Numbered from the stretch's first letter, positions 14,503 to 23,000 are shown. The stretch: 28,315 bases of DNA from Pseudomonadota bacterium (GCA_023393475.1 JAEWLC010000050.1:1-28315), one strand, 5' to 3'. The notes: generated by a model from the sequence alone, not told the origin. Translations and numbers: made by a program.

Positions 14503-16851
14503 TCAGGGCTTGCTGATCCGGAACGTCACCTTGTGCTTTCCGGGCGCGAGCAGGCTGCGCGCTTTTCCATCCGTGCCGATTTCGGAGACCGGCAGGCCGT
14601 CGACCGAGCCGTCCTTGTAGTTGGCGACGAGCACCAGCGTGCCGCTCGTCCCGTCGGGCACGGTGATGTCGTAGGTCACCTTGTCGCCCGTGACCGACCA
14701 TGCGGCCTCGATGCGGCCGGCCAGCGAGTCATGGTTGGCGGAGACCGGCGACAGCGCCGGGATGATCGTGGGCTCGAAGAAGATGTGCTTGAAGCCGGGC
14801 AGGGCCGGATCGGGGCGGAAGCCGGCGACGCCTTCGAGCAGCCACTGGCACACCGCGCCATAGGCATAGTGGTTGTAGGAGTTCATCTGCGGGTCGAACG
14901 CCACGCCGTTTTCGTTGAGCGCGTTCCAGCGCTCCCAGATCGTGGTGGCGCCCATCTTCACCTGGAACAGCCAGCCCGGCAGGCCCTCCTGCAGGAAGAC
15001 TGCGCCGGCGAGGTCGGCTTCGCCGATCTTCACCAGCGCCGGCAAGAGGGCCGGCGTGCCGATGAAGCCGGTGCCGATGCGGCCCCCGGCGCGGGCGACC
15101 GTCTCCTTGAAGTAGCGCTTGGCGGCCTCGTAGTGCTCGGCCGGGATAAGGTCCCAGAGGAAGCCCAGCGCGTAGGACGTCTGGTCGTTGTAGCCGCTGC
15201 GGCCCGAGGCGGTGATGAACTCGCGCTGGTAGGCCTTCCTGACGGTCTCGGCGCGCTCGTTGAGGCGCTTGGCCTCTGCGGTGTTGCCGATGACCTCGGC
15301 GGCTTTCGCGGCAAGGTGCGAGGAGATGTAGAGGTAGATGGTCGCCGCGGCGTCGTCGCCGATGGTGGGATAGGGCTTGGCAAAATCGCCCTGCGGCTGC
15401 AGCCAGTCGCCGAAGGTGAAGCCGTGGGCATGCCATTCGGAAGGCGGACGGACGATCGGGCCGTTGCTGATCGACCAGACGAAGTTGTTCCACTTGATCA
15501 TGGCCGGCAGGGCTTCCTCGAGGATCGCCTTGTCGCCGTAGTGTTCGTAGAGCGTCCACGGGATGACGCAGATCGCATCGCCCCACCCGGTCGAGCCGAA
15601 GAAGCCGGGGATGATGTCCTCGTGGTTGCGGGTCGGGTCCGGCACCACATGCGGGATCGCGCCATCCGGGCGCTGGTCGGCGATGAGCTCGCGCACATAC
15701 TTCACCAGCATGCCGTGGCTCTCGTGGAGGTAGCAGGCGGTCGGCGCGAACACCTGGGCGTCGCCGCTCCAGCCCAGGCGCTCGTCGCGCTGCGGGCAGT
15801 CGGTCGGCACGTCGATGAAGTTCGAGCGCTGCGACCAGACGGTATTCTCGACGAGCCGGTTCACCAGCGGATTGGCGGAGCTGAAGTTCGCCGTGCGGGT
15901 GATGGCCGAGCTGATCGGGATCATCTCGATCTTGGTGATGGTCGCCTTGCCCTCGATGGCGACACGGACGAAGCGGAAGCCGAAGAAGCTGAAGGTCGGG
16001 CGATAGCTCTCCGGCCCGCTGCCCTTCAGGGTGTATTCGACGCGTGCCTCGGCCGAGCGCATGCTTTCGCGGTCGAACTGGCCGAGGTGGTTGGTCAGTT
16101 CGGCATGCTCGATGGTGACCCTGGCGCCGGCCTCGCCCTCGACGGTGAAGGCGACGTAGCCGCCGGCATTCTGGCCGAAATCATAGACCGTGCGGCCTTC
16201 GGCATCGGTGAAGGAGTTCACCACGGGCCGGGCAGGGAGCTCATGCACGCCGGCGGTCTCGGCCGGGAGCAGGGTGGTGTTGTTGAAGCTCGAGAGCACG
16301 GTGGCGCCACCGCTGACCGGCGCGTTCTCGGCACGGGCGTCGTAGTTCTCGCCATAGTAGATGCCCGACATCATGATCGGCGCGAGGCCGCTCTGCCAGG
16401 TCGCGTCGGTGCCGACGATCAGCCCGCCATCGGCGCCGCGGAGTTCGGCGATGGCGCCGATCTTGTCGCCCCAGGTGTTGAGCAGCTGCTGGCGCGGCCA
16501 CATCATCCGCGAGCGGTACCAGCCGTCGCCCAGCCAGATGTCGATGGTGTTCTCGCCGTCCATGAGCAGGTCCGAAACGTCGTAGGTCTGGTAGCTCAGG
16601 CGGTCCCAGTAGCTGGTCCAGCCCGGGGTCAGAACTTCGTCGCCGACGCGCTTGCCGTTGATGAAGGCACGGTAGAGGCCGAGAGCACTGATACGCAGCG
16701 TCCCGGCCCCGCCGCCGGAGGAGAGGTTGAAGGTCTTGCGGAGGAAAGACGACTGCGTGCCGACGCCCCCGTCGACGCTGGGGTGGACCATGTCGGCGGT
16801 CCATTCGGCGGCTACGGGCGCACCTGCCCGGTTGAGCATCGTCTCGTTCAC
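14503..16851 (-). CDS. GH78 alpha-L-rhamnosidase, cytoplasmic
   Basis: A 782-aa glycoside hydrolase with the GH78 domain order: an N-terminal beta domain (about 55-200), a concanavalin-like domain (FGQNAGGYVAFTVEGEAGARV region, about 215-300), the (alpha/alpha)6 catalytic domain (about 310-660) and a C-terminal beta domain. By family analogy the acid is Glu357 in DCPQRDERLGWSGD and the base Glu640 in TTIWERWN; both are present. It releases terminal L-rhamnose from glycosides or pectin fragments. No signal peptide, so it should act on imported substrate. The start is a GTG at 16851 placed 5 bp after GGAGG; a GTG at 16890 and an ATG at 16839 are alternatives. It is first in the operon with the ABC genes and is controlled by the divergent LacI protein. 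Confidence 0.94.
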   Translation of the reverse strand: MNETMLNRAGAPVAAEWTADMVHPSVDGGVGTQSSFLRKTFNLSSGGGAGTLRISALGLYRAFINGKRVGDEVLTPGWTSYWDRLSYQTYDVSDLLMDGENTIDIWLGDGWYRSRMMWPRQQLLNTWGDKIGAIAELRGADGGLIVGTDATWQSGLAPIMMSGIYYGENYDARAENAPVSGGATVLSSFNNTTLLPAETAGVHELPARPVVNSFTDAEGRTVYDFGQNAGGYVAFTVEGEAGARVTIEHAELTNHLGQFDRESMRSAEARVEYTLKGSGPESYRPTFSFFGFRFVRVAIEGKATITKIEMIPISSAITRTANFSSANPLVNRLVENTVWSQRSNFIDVPTDCPQRDERLGWSGDAQVFAPTACYLHESHGMLVKYVRELIADQRPDGAIPHVVPDPTRNHEDIIPGFFGSTGWGDAICVIPWTLYEHYGDKAILEEALPAMIKWNNFVWSISNGPIVRPPSEWHAHGFTFGDWLQPQGDFAKPYPTIGDDAAATIYLYISSHLAAKAAEVIGNTAEAKRLNERAETVRKAYQREFITASGRSGYNDQTSYALGFLWDLIPAEHYEAAKRYFKETVARAGGRIGTGFIGTPALLPALVKIGEADLAGAVFLQEGLPGWLFQVKMGATTIWERWNALNENGVAFDPQMNSYNHYAYGAVCQWLLEGVAGFRPDPALPGFKHIFFEPTIIPALSPVSANHDSLAGRIEAAWSVTGDKVTYDITVPDGTSGTLVLVANYKDGSVDGLPVSEIGTDGKARSLLAPGKHKVTFRISKP

Positions 16852-16918
16852 TGAATCCTCCCATCGGCCTGTTTCGGCCTCGATCCGCACTTGGCACGGC
16901 TCGATGTGTCACGTTCTA

Positions 16919-16934
16919 CGTAAACCGTTCTACG
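16919..16934. promoter_or_regulatory. LacI-type operator candidate between the rhamnosidase operon and its regulator
   Basis: CGTAAACCGTTCTACG is an imperfect palindrome (12 of 16 symmetric positions) with the central CG and AACCGTT core typical of LacI-family sites. The motif CGTTCTACG also occurs as a direct repeat at 16912 and 16926. It lies 68-83 bp upstream of the rhamnosidase start, on its promoter side. Confidence 0.6.
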
Positions 16935-16973
16935 CGTCGCTTGCAAGCATGAATCGAGCAGGATCAACCAAAT

Positions 16974-16999
16974 GATTGCGCCATGGGATCGGCGCGATC
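16974..16999. promoter_or_regulatory. Second inverted repeat in the LacI/rhamnosidase intergenic region
   Basis: GATTGCGCC (16974-16982) and GGCGCGATC (16991-16999) are inverted copies matching at 8 of 9 bases, 8 bp apart. The site lies 75 bp upstream of the lacI-type start and may contribute to autoregulation or bind another factor. It does not share the core of the other operator, so assignment is weak. Confidence 0.35.
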
Positions 17000-17074
17000 A
17001 AAACCAATCAAACTCGCTCATATTGTTGACGGTGCGCCGCTCTGCTAGAAGCGGTGGGAAGGCTTGGGGGAGTG

Positions 17075-18106
17075 ATGGCCGACAGCGTGAAATCGGGTAC
17101 CGGACGGGTCACCATCAAGACCGTTGCGGCTGACGCCGGGGTGTCGGCTGCAGCCGTGTCGAAGGTGCTCCGCGACGCCTATGGCGTGAGCGACGCGCTG
17201 CGGGCCAAAGTCCAGGCTTCGATGGAGAAGCTCAACTATCGCCCGCATATGGCTGCACGGGCGATGCGCGGGCGCACCTATACGCTCGGCATTCTCCTGC
17301 CGGACATGCGCAACCCGTTCTTCGCCGATATCCTCGCCGGGTTGAACGAGGCGCTGGAGCGTACGCAGTACCAGGCGCTGATGGGGGTTAGCCAGTCGAC
17401 GCAGGCGACCGAGATCTCGCTGATCGACTCCATCATCGATCGCCAGATGGACGGGCTGATCATGATCGGCCCCCGCATGACGCCCGAGACCGTGGATCGG
17501 GTGGCACAGCAGATCCCGACGGTGATGGTCGGCTACTACTCGCCGCTGGCTCAGACCTACGACACCGTCAACAACAACGACATCTACGGTGCCGAGCTGG
17601 TGGTCCGCCACCTCATCGACAACGGCTACAAGCGGATCGCAATGCTCAGCCTTGAGCTGCCGACCAACGAGTCGGTCATCATCCACCGGCGCGAGATTGG
17701 CTACACGAAGGCGATGTCCGCGGCCGGGCTCGGCAAGCACGCCAACATCGTCCAGTCGCCGATGTCGCCGCGCGAAGTGCTGACCACCATCCGCCACATG
17801 CTCGAGGGCCCCAACCGGCCGGAGGCGCTGTTCTGCTGGACCGACGGGATCGCTCTGCAGGCGATCAGCGCCGCGACCGATCTCGGCCTCTCCATCCCGG
17901 ACGATCTCGCCATCGTCGGCTGGGACAACACCATCTATTGCGACATGGGGCAGAACAGCCTGACCAGCATCGACCAATCCGGCCAGGTTCTCGGCCTCCA
18001 GGCCGCGCGCCTGCTGATCGAGCGGATCGACGGGCGCAAGCAGGGCGAGCACTTCGTCGTCACGCCCCGGCTCGTGGCGCGTGGGAGTTCGCGGGCGCGC
18101 GCGTAG
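17075..18106 (+). CDS. LacI-family transcriptional regulator of the rhamnoside operon
   Basis: A 343-aa regulator. The N-terminal LacI helix-turn-helix is at about 12-60 (VTIKTVAADAGVSAAAVSKVL, then hinge helix YRPHMAARAMRG). A periplasmic-binding-protein-like sugar sensor follows (YTLGILLPDMRNPFFADILAGL; DDLAIVGWDN; TSIDQSGQVLGLQAARLL). GGGGGAG precedes ATG 17075. It is transcribed away from the rhamnosidase operon, with 223 bp and a LacI-like palindrome between them. It should repress the operon until a rhamnose-containing inducer binds. The inducer is inference. Confidence 0.93.
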   Translation: MADSVKSGTGRVTIKTVAADAGVSAAAVSKVLRDAYGVSDALRAKVQASMEKLNYRPHMAARAMRGRTYTLGILLPDMRNPFFADILAGLNEALERTQYQALMGVSQSTQATEISLIDSIIDRQMDGLIMIGPRMTPETVDRVAQQIPTVMVGYYSPLAQTYDTVNNNDIYGAELVVRHLIDNGYKRIAMLSLELPTNESVIIHRREIGYTKAMSAAGLGKHANIVQSPMSPREVLTTIRHMLEGPNRPEALFCWTDGIALQAISAATDLGLSIPDDLAIVGWDNTIYCDMGQNSLTSIDQSGQVLGLQAARLLIERIDGRKQGEHFVVTPRLVARGSSRARA

Positions 18107-18146
18107 GAGGGTGCTTTTCAGTCTTGTTGTCGCCGTCACCACTGGC

Positions 18147-18226
18147 TGTCATCCCAGCGAAAGCTGGGGTCCAACTCTCGGCTGGCGCGGGCTGATGCTT
18201 GGATCCCCGCTTTCGCTGGGATGACA
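18147..18226. repeat. Palindromic intergenic repeat pair, GTCATCCC family, copy 2
   Basis: Arms 18147-18174 and 18199-18226 are inverted copies with two mismatches in 28 bases, each starting TGTCATCCCAGCGAAAGC. They are separated by 24 bp. It lies just after the LacI gene and may mark its transcript end. The remainder of 18107-18326 shows no gene. Confidence 0.85.
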
Positions 18227-18326
18227 CCGAGTTTGAGGCAGACAAGATGGCCACTTCCTTCGTAGGACTGTTCACCGACTACCATTCCAGTCATTGATTG
18301 CGCACCAACCCATAAAGTAGCGAACC

Positions 18327-19289
18327 ATGCCCTTCTTCGATCTGCCGCAGTCCCAGCTCGAAACGTACCGCTCGAGCGCCGTCGCCCCCGCCGATTTCGA
18401 CAGCTTCTGGGCCGAAACCCTGAGTGCCTCGCGCGCCAAGCCGCTGGACGCGGTGTTCGAGCCCGTCGATGCCGGCCTCAAGCTGTTCGACGTGTTCGAT
18501 GTGAGCTTCGCTGGGTTCAACGGCGACAAGATCAAGGGCTGGTACATCAAGCCTGCCGGCGTCGCGCCGCGCGGCACGGTGGTGAAGTTCATCGGCTATG
18601 GCGGCGGCCGCGCCCTGCCGCATGAGCACTTGCTGTGGCCGGCGACCGGCCGCGCGGTGCTGGTGATGGATACGCGCGGGCAGGGCAGCAGCTGGTCGCG
18701 CGGCGATACGCCCGATCCCGCCGGTTCGCATCCGGCGCATCCCGGCTTCATGACGCGCGGCATCAACGACCCGCACGACTACTACTACCGCCGCGTCTAT
18801 ACCGACGGCGTGCGCGCCGTGGACGTGGCGCTCAGCCGGCCGGAGACCAATCCGGACAAGCTCGCCGTCGTCGGCGGCAGCCAGGGCGGCGGCATTGCCA
18901 TCGCGGTGGCCGGCCTCCATCCGGGCGTGAAGGCTGCTATGCCGGATGTGCCGTTCCTGCAGGATTTTCCGCGCGCCGTGGGCCTCACTACGCGTGACCC
19001 CTATGGCGAGATCGTGCGCTACCTCGCGGTGCATCGCGAGAAGGCGGCCATGGCCTACAACACCATCAACTACTTCGATGGCGTGCACTTCGCGGCGCGC
19101 AGCAAGGCGGCCGCGCTCTACTCGGTGGCGCTGATGGACGACGTCTGCCCGCCCTCGACGGTCTATGCCTCGTACAACGCCTGGGCCGGGTCGAAGTCGA
19201 TCGAGCAGTACAACTTCAACAACCACGAGGGCGGCGGCACCTGGCAGGAGAAGGCGCAGGTCGCCTGGCTCGACAGGACCATGGCGTGA
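18327..19289 (+). CDS. Acetylxylan esterase, carbohydrate esterase family 7
   Basis: A 320-aa alpha/beta hydrolase of the AXE1/cephalosporin-C deacetylase family (PF05448). The catalytic triad reads Ser185 in GGSQGG, Asp271 in LMDDVCPPS and His300 in NNHEGGG. The RGQ motif (MDTRGQGSSWS) and the YYYRRVYTDGVRAVD helix are diagnostic. Residue numbers run three below those of the Thermotoga enzyme, so there are no large gaps. These enzymes remove acetyl groups from imported xylo-oligosaccharides or small acetylated sugars in the cytoplasm; no signal peptide is present, in line with that. The ribosome-binding site is weak. The stop overlaps the next gene's GTG by 4 bp. The gene sits beside the rhamnosidase locus, suggesting a shared pectin/xylan role. 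Confidence 0.94.
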   Translation: MPFFDLPQSQLETYRSSAVAPADFDSFWAETLSASRAKPLDAVFEPVDAGLKLFDVFDVSFAGFNGDKIKGWYIKPAGVAPRGTVVKFIGYGGGRALPHEHLLWPATGRAVLVMDTRGQGSSWSRGDTPDPAGSHPAHPGFMTRGINDPHDYYYRRVYTDGVRAVDVALSRPETNPDKLAVVGGSQGGGIAIAVAGLHPGVKAAMPDVPFLQDFPRAVGLTTRDPYGEIVRYLAVHREKAAMAYNTINYFDGVHFAARSKAAALYSVALMDDVCPPSTVYASYNAWAGSKSIEQYNFNNHEGGGTWQEKAQVAWLDRTMA

Positions 19290-20161
19290 CCACCCTGGCG
19301 CTCGACTATGCCGACCGGGACGGGGCCGTCGCCCGTCGCCGGTGGGTGTTCGGCCGCGTCCTGATCTACGCCGTGCTGGCGCTGTTCGCGCTGGTCTATG
19401 CCGTGCCGGCGCTGCTGGTGCTCTCGAACTCGTTCCGCGACGGCGAGGAAGTGTTCCGCAATGGCATCATCGCCATTCCGGAGAGCTTTTCGTTCGACAA
19501 CTACGTCCGGGCCTGGCGCGACGCCTGCGTCAGCGGCATGTGCCGGGGGCTGGGGCCGAACTTCCTCAACTCGCTGATCATCACCATCCCGGCCACGCTC
19601 ATGACCACGATCCTCGGGGCGATGAACGGCTATGTGCTGAGTAAGTGGAAGTTCCCAGGCTCGGAGTTCATCTTCGTGATGATCTTCCTCGGCATCTTCC
19701 TGCCGAGCCAGATCGCGCTGCTCCCCTGGGCCTGGATCATCGGCCAGCTCGGCCTGCAGAACAATGTGCTTGGCCTGCTGCTGATCCACACCGTGATGGG
19801 CATCTCGTTCTCGACCCTGTTCTTCCGCAATTTCTATGCCGGCGTGCCGACAGAGATCGTGAAGGCGGCGCAGGTGGATGGCGCCGGGTTCTGGCGCATC
19901 TTCGTCCGGGTGATGCTGCCGCTCTCGGGCCCGATCATCGCGGTGACGGTGATCTGGCAGTTCACCCAGATCTGGAACGAGTACCTCTACGGCATGGTAT
20001 TCACCTCGGGCGCGCAGCAGCCGATCACGGTGGCGATAATGGGAGTGCGGGCCGGTGGCTCCGCCGCAACCGTCATGATGGCGATCATCCCGCCGCTGCT
20101 GGTGTATCTGATCGGCGGCAAGTACTTTGTGCGCGGACTCACCCAAGGGGCACTGAAGTAG
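19286..20161 (+). CDS. Orphan ABC sugar permease (MalG/GtsC-like)
   Basis: A 291-aa inner-membrane permease with six helices and EAA loop EIVKAAQVDGAGFWRIFVRVMLPLSGP. The segment ACVSGMCRGLGPNFLNSLIITIPAT resembles glucose/mannose-type transporters. The GTG start overlaps the esterase stop (GTGA). The odd point is that no binding protein, MalF-type partner or ATPase accompanies it. It may pair with proteins encoded elsewhere, or be the remnant of a lost transport operon. The reading frame is complete and shows no decay. A hypoxanthine phosphoribosyltransferase gene follows 2 bp later, probably without functional link. Confidence 0.9.
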   Translation: MTTLALDYADRDGAVARRRWVFGRVLIYAVLALFALVYAVPALLVLSNSFRDGEEVFRNGIIAIPESFSFDNYVRAWRDACVSGMCRGLGPNFLNSLIITIPATLMTTILGAMNGYVLSKWKFPGSEFIFVMIFLGIFLPSQIALLPWAWIIGQLGLQNNVLGLLLIHTVMGISFSTLFFRNFYAGVPTEIVKAAQVDGAGFWRIFVRVMLPLSGPIIAVTVIWQFTQIWNEYLYGMVFTSGAQQPITVAIMGVRAGGSAATVMMAIIPPLLVYLIGGKYFVRGLTQGALK

Positions 20162-20163
20162 GC

Positions 20164-20700
20164 ATGACGACGCGCAACTACGTGATCGATGAGATGATCT
20201 CGGCCAAATCCATCGCGGCGCGGGTGGAGGCGCTCGCCAAGGAGATCGCGACGCACTACGCCGGCACCGACAAGCTCGTCGTCGGCCTGCTGCGCGGCTC
20301 GTTCATCTTCATCGCCGACCTCGTGCGCGAACTCGACCTGCCGGTGGAGGTCGATTTCCTCGAAGTCTCGAGCTACGGCAACTCGACGGAGTCGAGCCGT
20401 GAAGTGCGCATCCTCAAGGACCTGCGCGGCGAGATCGAGGGCCGCGACGTGCTGCTGGTCGAGGATATCGTCGACACCGGCTACACGCTGAAGCACGTGC
20501 TGGAAATCCTCAACACCCGGCATCCCAAGCGGATCGAGGTCTGCGCGCTGCTCGACAAGCCGTCGCGGCGCGAGGTCGAGGTCAAGGCCAAGTGGATCGG
20601 CTTCGAGATACCGGACCGGTTCGTCGTCGGCTACGGCATCGACTACGCGCAGCGCAACCGCAATCTCGACCATATCGGAGCCGTGCGCTTCATCGACTGA
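20164..20700 (+). CDS. hpt: Hypoxanthine phosphoribosyltransferase
   Basis: A 178-aa type I phosphoribosyltransferase. The PRPP-binding motif VLLVEDIVDTGYTL (about 96-109, with Glu100-Asp101) is exact. VVGLLRGSFIFIADLVREL (residues about 39-57) and the C-terminal PDRFVVGYGIDYAQRNRNL, which includes the base-binding region, are typical of bacterial HPRT. It salvages hypoxanthine (and probably guanine) to the nucleotide using PRPP in the cytoplasm. It begins 2 bp after the orphan permease stop with only a weak ribosome-binding site, so it may be translated by read-through ribosomes from that gene. Confidence 0.93.
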   Translation: MTTRNYVIDEMISAKSIAARVEALAKEIATHYAGTDKLVVGLLRGSFIFIADLVRELDLPVEVDFLEVSSYGNSTESSREVRILKDLRGEIEGRDVLLVEDIVDTGYTLKHVLEILNTRHPKRIEVCALLDKPSRREVEVKAKWIGFEIPDRFVVGYGIDYAQRNRNLDHIGAVRFID

Positions 20701-20722
20701 GGGGTCGATCCGGAGGGGGGGA

Positions 20723-22753
20723 ATGGACAGGGCAGTTCTCGCGGCGGTGGTCGACCGGATCATGCCGGCCGATCGCGACGGTGGCGCCATCGCGTTCGGG
20801 GCGATGCGGTATCTCTACCCGCACTTCGCCGAGCATCCGGATGATGCTGCGACCGTTGCGGTCGGCCTCGCCGAGCTGCCCGCCGAGTTTGCCAAGTCGT
20901 CGGAAATCGTCCGCGATCACCTGCTGATCCAGGTGGAAACGTCGCCATGGTTCGCGCGGCTGGTCGAACTTGTGGCCGAGGGCGTCTACGCCGACCCGGG
21001 CAACGGCGGAAACACCGACGCCGCGGCGTGGCGCATGGTCGGCTATGACCCGCGCCTGCCGGAAGGGCCGAGCGGGCCTGACCGACGCGACGGTAAGCCG
21101 GCATCAGGCTATTCGGGGGTGCTCGACTACGACGTGATCATCGTCGGCGCCGGAGCGGGCGGTGGCGTCGCGGCGGGCGTGCTGGCCGAAGCGGGCAAGC
21201 ATGTGCTGCTGCTCGAACGCGGGCTCGAGCGCGACTATGCCGACAGCGGGCACCGCGATCACCTCCGCAACCACCGGCTAGCGCTCTACGGGCACAATAC
21301 CGGCCCGGACCTTGCGGGAAACCCGCGAGTTGTCGTCGGGCGAGATGGCGTCGAGCAGGTGCTGCGGCCGCACGAGAACGGCTACCAGAACCTCGCGGCG
21401 GCGGTGGGCAGCGGCACTTTGGTCTATGGCGCGCAGGCCTGGCGCTTCCATCGCGACGATTTCCGCATGGCGAGCCTCTACGGCGTGCCGGAGGGCTCCT
21501 CGCTGGTCGATTGGCCGATCAGCTATGACGAGCTGGCGCCCTGGTACGAGCGGGCGGAGTGGGAGATCGGTGTGTCCGGCAAAGGGCCGGGCCACAGCCA
21601 CGAAGCATCACGGGCGCGGGACTATCCGATGCCACCGCTGCCCGAGCAGCCGGCGACTTCCGTGCTGCGGCGCGGGGCGGCGGCGCTGGGCATCTCGACG
21701 ACCCGGCCGCCGCTCGCCATCAACAGCCAGCGGCGCGACGGGCGTGAGGCCTGCGTGGCGTGTGGTAGCTGCGTCGGCTTCCCCTGTCCGAGCGATGCCA
21801 AGAACGGCACGCAGAACACGATGATCCGTAGGGCATTGGCGACGGGCCGATGCCACCTCGCCACCGGCGTCATGGTCGAGCGAGTCGCGACCGATGCCTC
21901 GGGCCGGGTGGAGGGCGTCGTCTTCACCGATTGCGACGGCACCCGGCATCACGTGCGCGCCAAGGCCGTCGTCATGGCCGGCGGGGCAATCGAGACGGCC
22001 CGGCTGCTGCTGAACTCACCTTCGGCGCGCGAGCCCGACGGCCTCGGCAACAACCACGATCAGGTGGGCCGCAACCTGCAGGGTCATGTCTACGCGATGG
22101 CCTACGGCATGTTCGACGAGCCGGTGCATGGCTCGGTTGGGCCGGGCGTCAGCATTGCGACGACGCAGTACAGTCACGGCAATCCCGGCGTGATCGGGGG
22201 CGGTATGCTGGCCGACGACTTCGTGCAGCCGCCGGTCATCTTCTGGAAGAACGTACTGCCGCCGGAGCAGCGGCGCTGGGGGCAGGGCGCAAAGGACTTC
22301 ATGCGCGACCATTTCCACCACGTGCTGCGCATAGCGGGCCCGATCCACGAGATCCCGAACCCGGAGGCGCGGGTGCGGGTGTCGCCGGGCGTTCGCGACA
22401 AGTGGGGGCTGCCGGTGGCCATGCTCTCCGGCGCGGTGCATCCCGAGACGGTACGAACCGCGCAGCACGTGCATGGCAAGGCGCATGATTGGCTGCAGGC
22501 CTCCGGCGCCTCAGCGACCTGGGGCGCGGCGCCGAATCCGGGGCTATCCGGTGGTCAGCACCAGGCGGGTACCTGCCGGATGGGCACCGATCCGCGCCAC
22601 TCTGTCACCGACACGACCGGGCGGGTCTGGGGCCACGACAACCTCTACATCTGCGACGGCTCAGTGCACCCCACCAATGGCGGCTTCAACCCGGTGCTGA
22701 CCATCATGGCCATGGCCTTCCGCACCGCCGATGGGGCGGCGCGGGCCATCTAG
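20723..22753 (+). CDS. GMC oxidoreductase with fused gluconate 2-dehydrogenase subunit 3 domain
   Basis: A 676-aa fusion. Residues 1 to about 120 resemble gluconate 2-dehydrogenase subunit 3 (VLAAVVDRIMPADRDGGAIAFGAMRYL). From about 135 it is a GMC flavoprotein: VIIVGAGAGGGVAAG (138-152), AVVMAGGAIETARLLL, and the C-terminal GTCRMGTDP and GSVHPTNGGFNPVLTIMAMAFR with the catalytic His-Asn pair. A cluster C344-x2-C347-x2-C350-x4-C355 sits in the substrate domain; an iron-sulfur centre passing electrons onwards is plausible by analogy with FAD-dependent glucose dehydrogenases. Unlike separate subunit 3 proteins it has no Tat signal, so it may be cytoplasmic. A long GGAGGGGGGG site precedes ATG 20723. 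It probably oxidises a sugar or alcohol. Confidence 0.9.
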   Translation: MDRAVLAAVVDRIMPADRDGGAIAFGAMRYLYPHFAEHPDDAATVAVGLAELPAEFAKSSEIVRDHLLIQVETSPWFARLVELVAEGVYADPGNGGNTDAAAWRMVGYDPRLPEGPSGPDRRDGKPASGYSGVLDYDVIIVGAGAGGGVAAGVLAEAGKHVLLLERGLERDYADSGHRDHLRNHRLALYGHNTGPDLAGNPRVVVGRDGVEQVLRPHENGYQNLAAAVGSGTLVYGAQAWRFHRDDFRMASLYGVPEGSSLVDWPISYDELAPWYERAEWEIGVSGKGPGHSHEASRARDYPMPPLPEQPATSVLRRGAAALGISTTRPPLAINSQRRDGREACVACGSCVGFPCPSDAKNGTQNTMIRRALATGRCHLATGVMVERVATDASGRVEGVVFTDCDGTRHHVRAKAVVMAGGAIETARLLLNSPSAREPDGLGNNHDQVGRNLQGHVYAMAYGMFDEPVHGSVGPGVSIATTQYSHGNPGVIGGGMLADDFVQPPVIFWKNVLPPEQRRWGQGAKDFMRDHFHHVLRIAGPIHEIPNPEARVRVSPGVRDKWGLPVAMLSGAVHPETVRTAQHVHGKAHDWLQASGASATWGAAPNPGLSGGQHQAGTCRMGTDPRHSVTDTTGRVWGHDNLYICDGSVHPTNGGFNPVLTIMAMAFRTADGAARAI

Positions 22754-22771
22754 GGGTTGCTCCGAACTCCG

Positions 22772-22851
22772 TGTCATCCCAGCGAAGGCTGGGATCCAAG
22801 CCTCAGCTGGCGCGGGGGGATAGATGGATCCCTGCCTTCGCAGGGATGACA
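22772..22851. repeat. Palindromic intergenic repeat pair, GTCATCCC family, copy 3
   Basis: Arms 22772-22799 and 22824-22851 are inverted copies with three mismatches in 28 bases. Each arm is itself a hairpin, CCCAGC-GAAG-GCTGGG in one and CCCTGC...GCAGGG in the other. The A-T to T-A change is compensated within the arm, so pairing is kept. Confidence 0.85.
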
Positions 22852-22908
22852 GCCGGTGGTTGAAGCACTACCTCGGTCACTCGCCCCTTTGTCACCTCCA
22901 TCACCGCC

Positions 22909-23000
22909 GTCATTCCCGCGAAAGCGGGAACCTAGTGGATGTTTCGACCCTCGCGGGCTGCTGGTCGATCCCACTGGGTCCCCGCTTTCGCGGGGATGAC
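22909..23000. repeat. Palindromic intergenic repeat pair, GTCATCCC family, copy 4
   Basis: Arms 22909-22933 (GTCATTCCCGCGAAAGC...) and 22976-23000 (ending GCGGGGATGAC) are inverted copies 42 bp apart. With copy 3 it fills the gap between the convergent GMC and aldo/keto reductase genes (22754-23022), where it may serve as a two-way terminator. No gene lies in this gap. Confidence 0.85.

Noticed and set aside
14476..16854. 792-aa open frame antisense to the rhamnosidase
   Set aside because: Shadow of a clear GH78 gene; composition is atypical and there are no motifs.
451..23000. Repeats as a possible CRISPR array
   Set aside because: Copies are dispersed, palindromic and intergenic, with no regular spacers and no cas genes.
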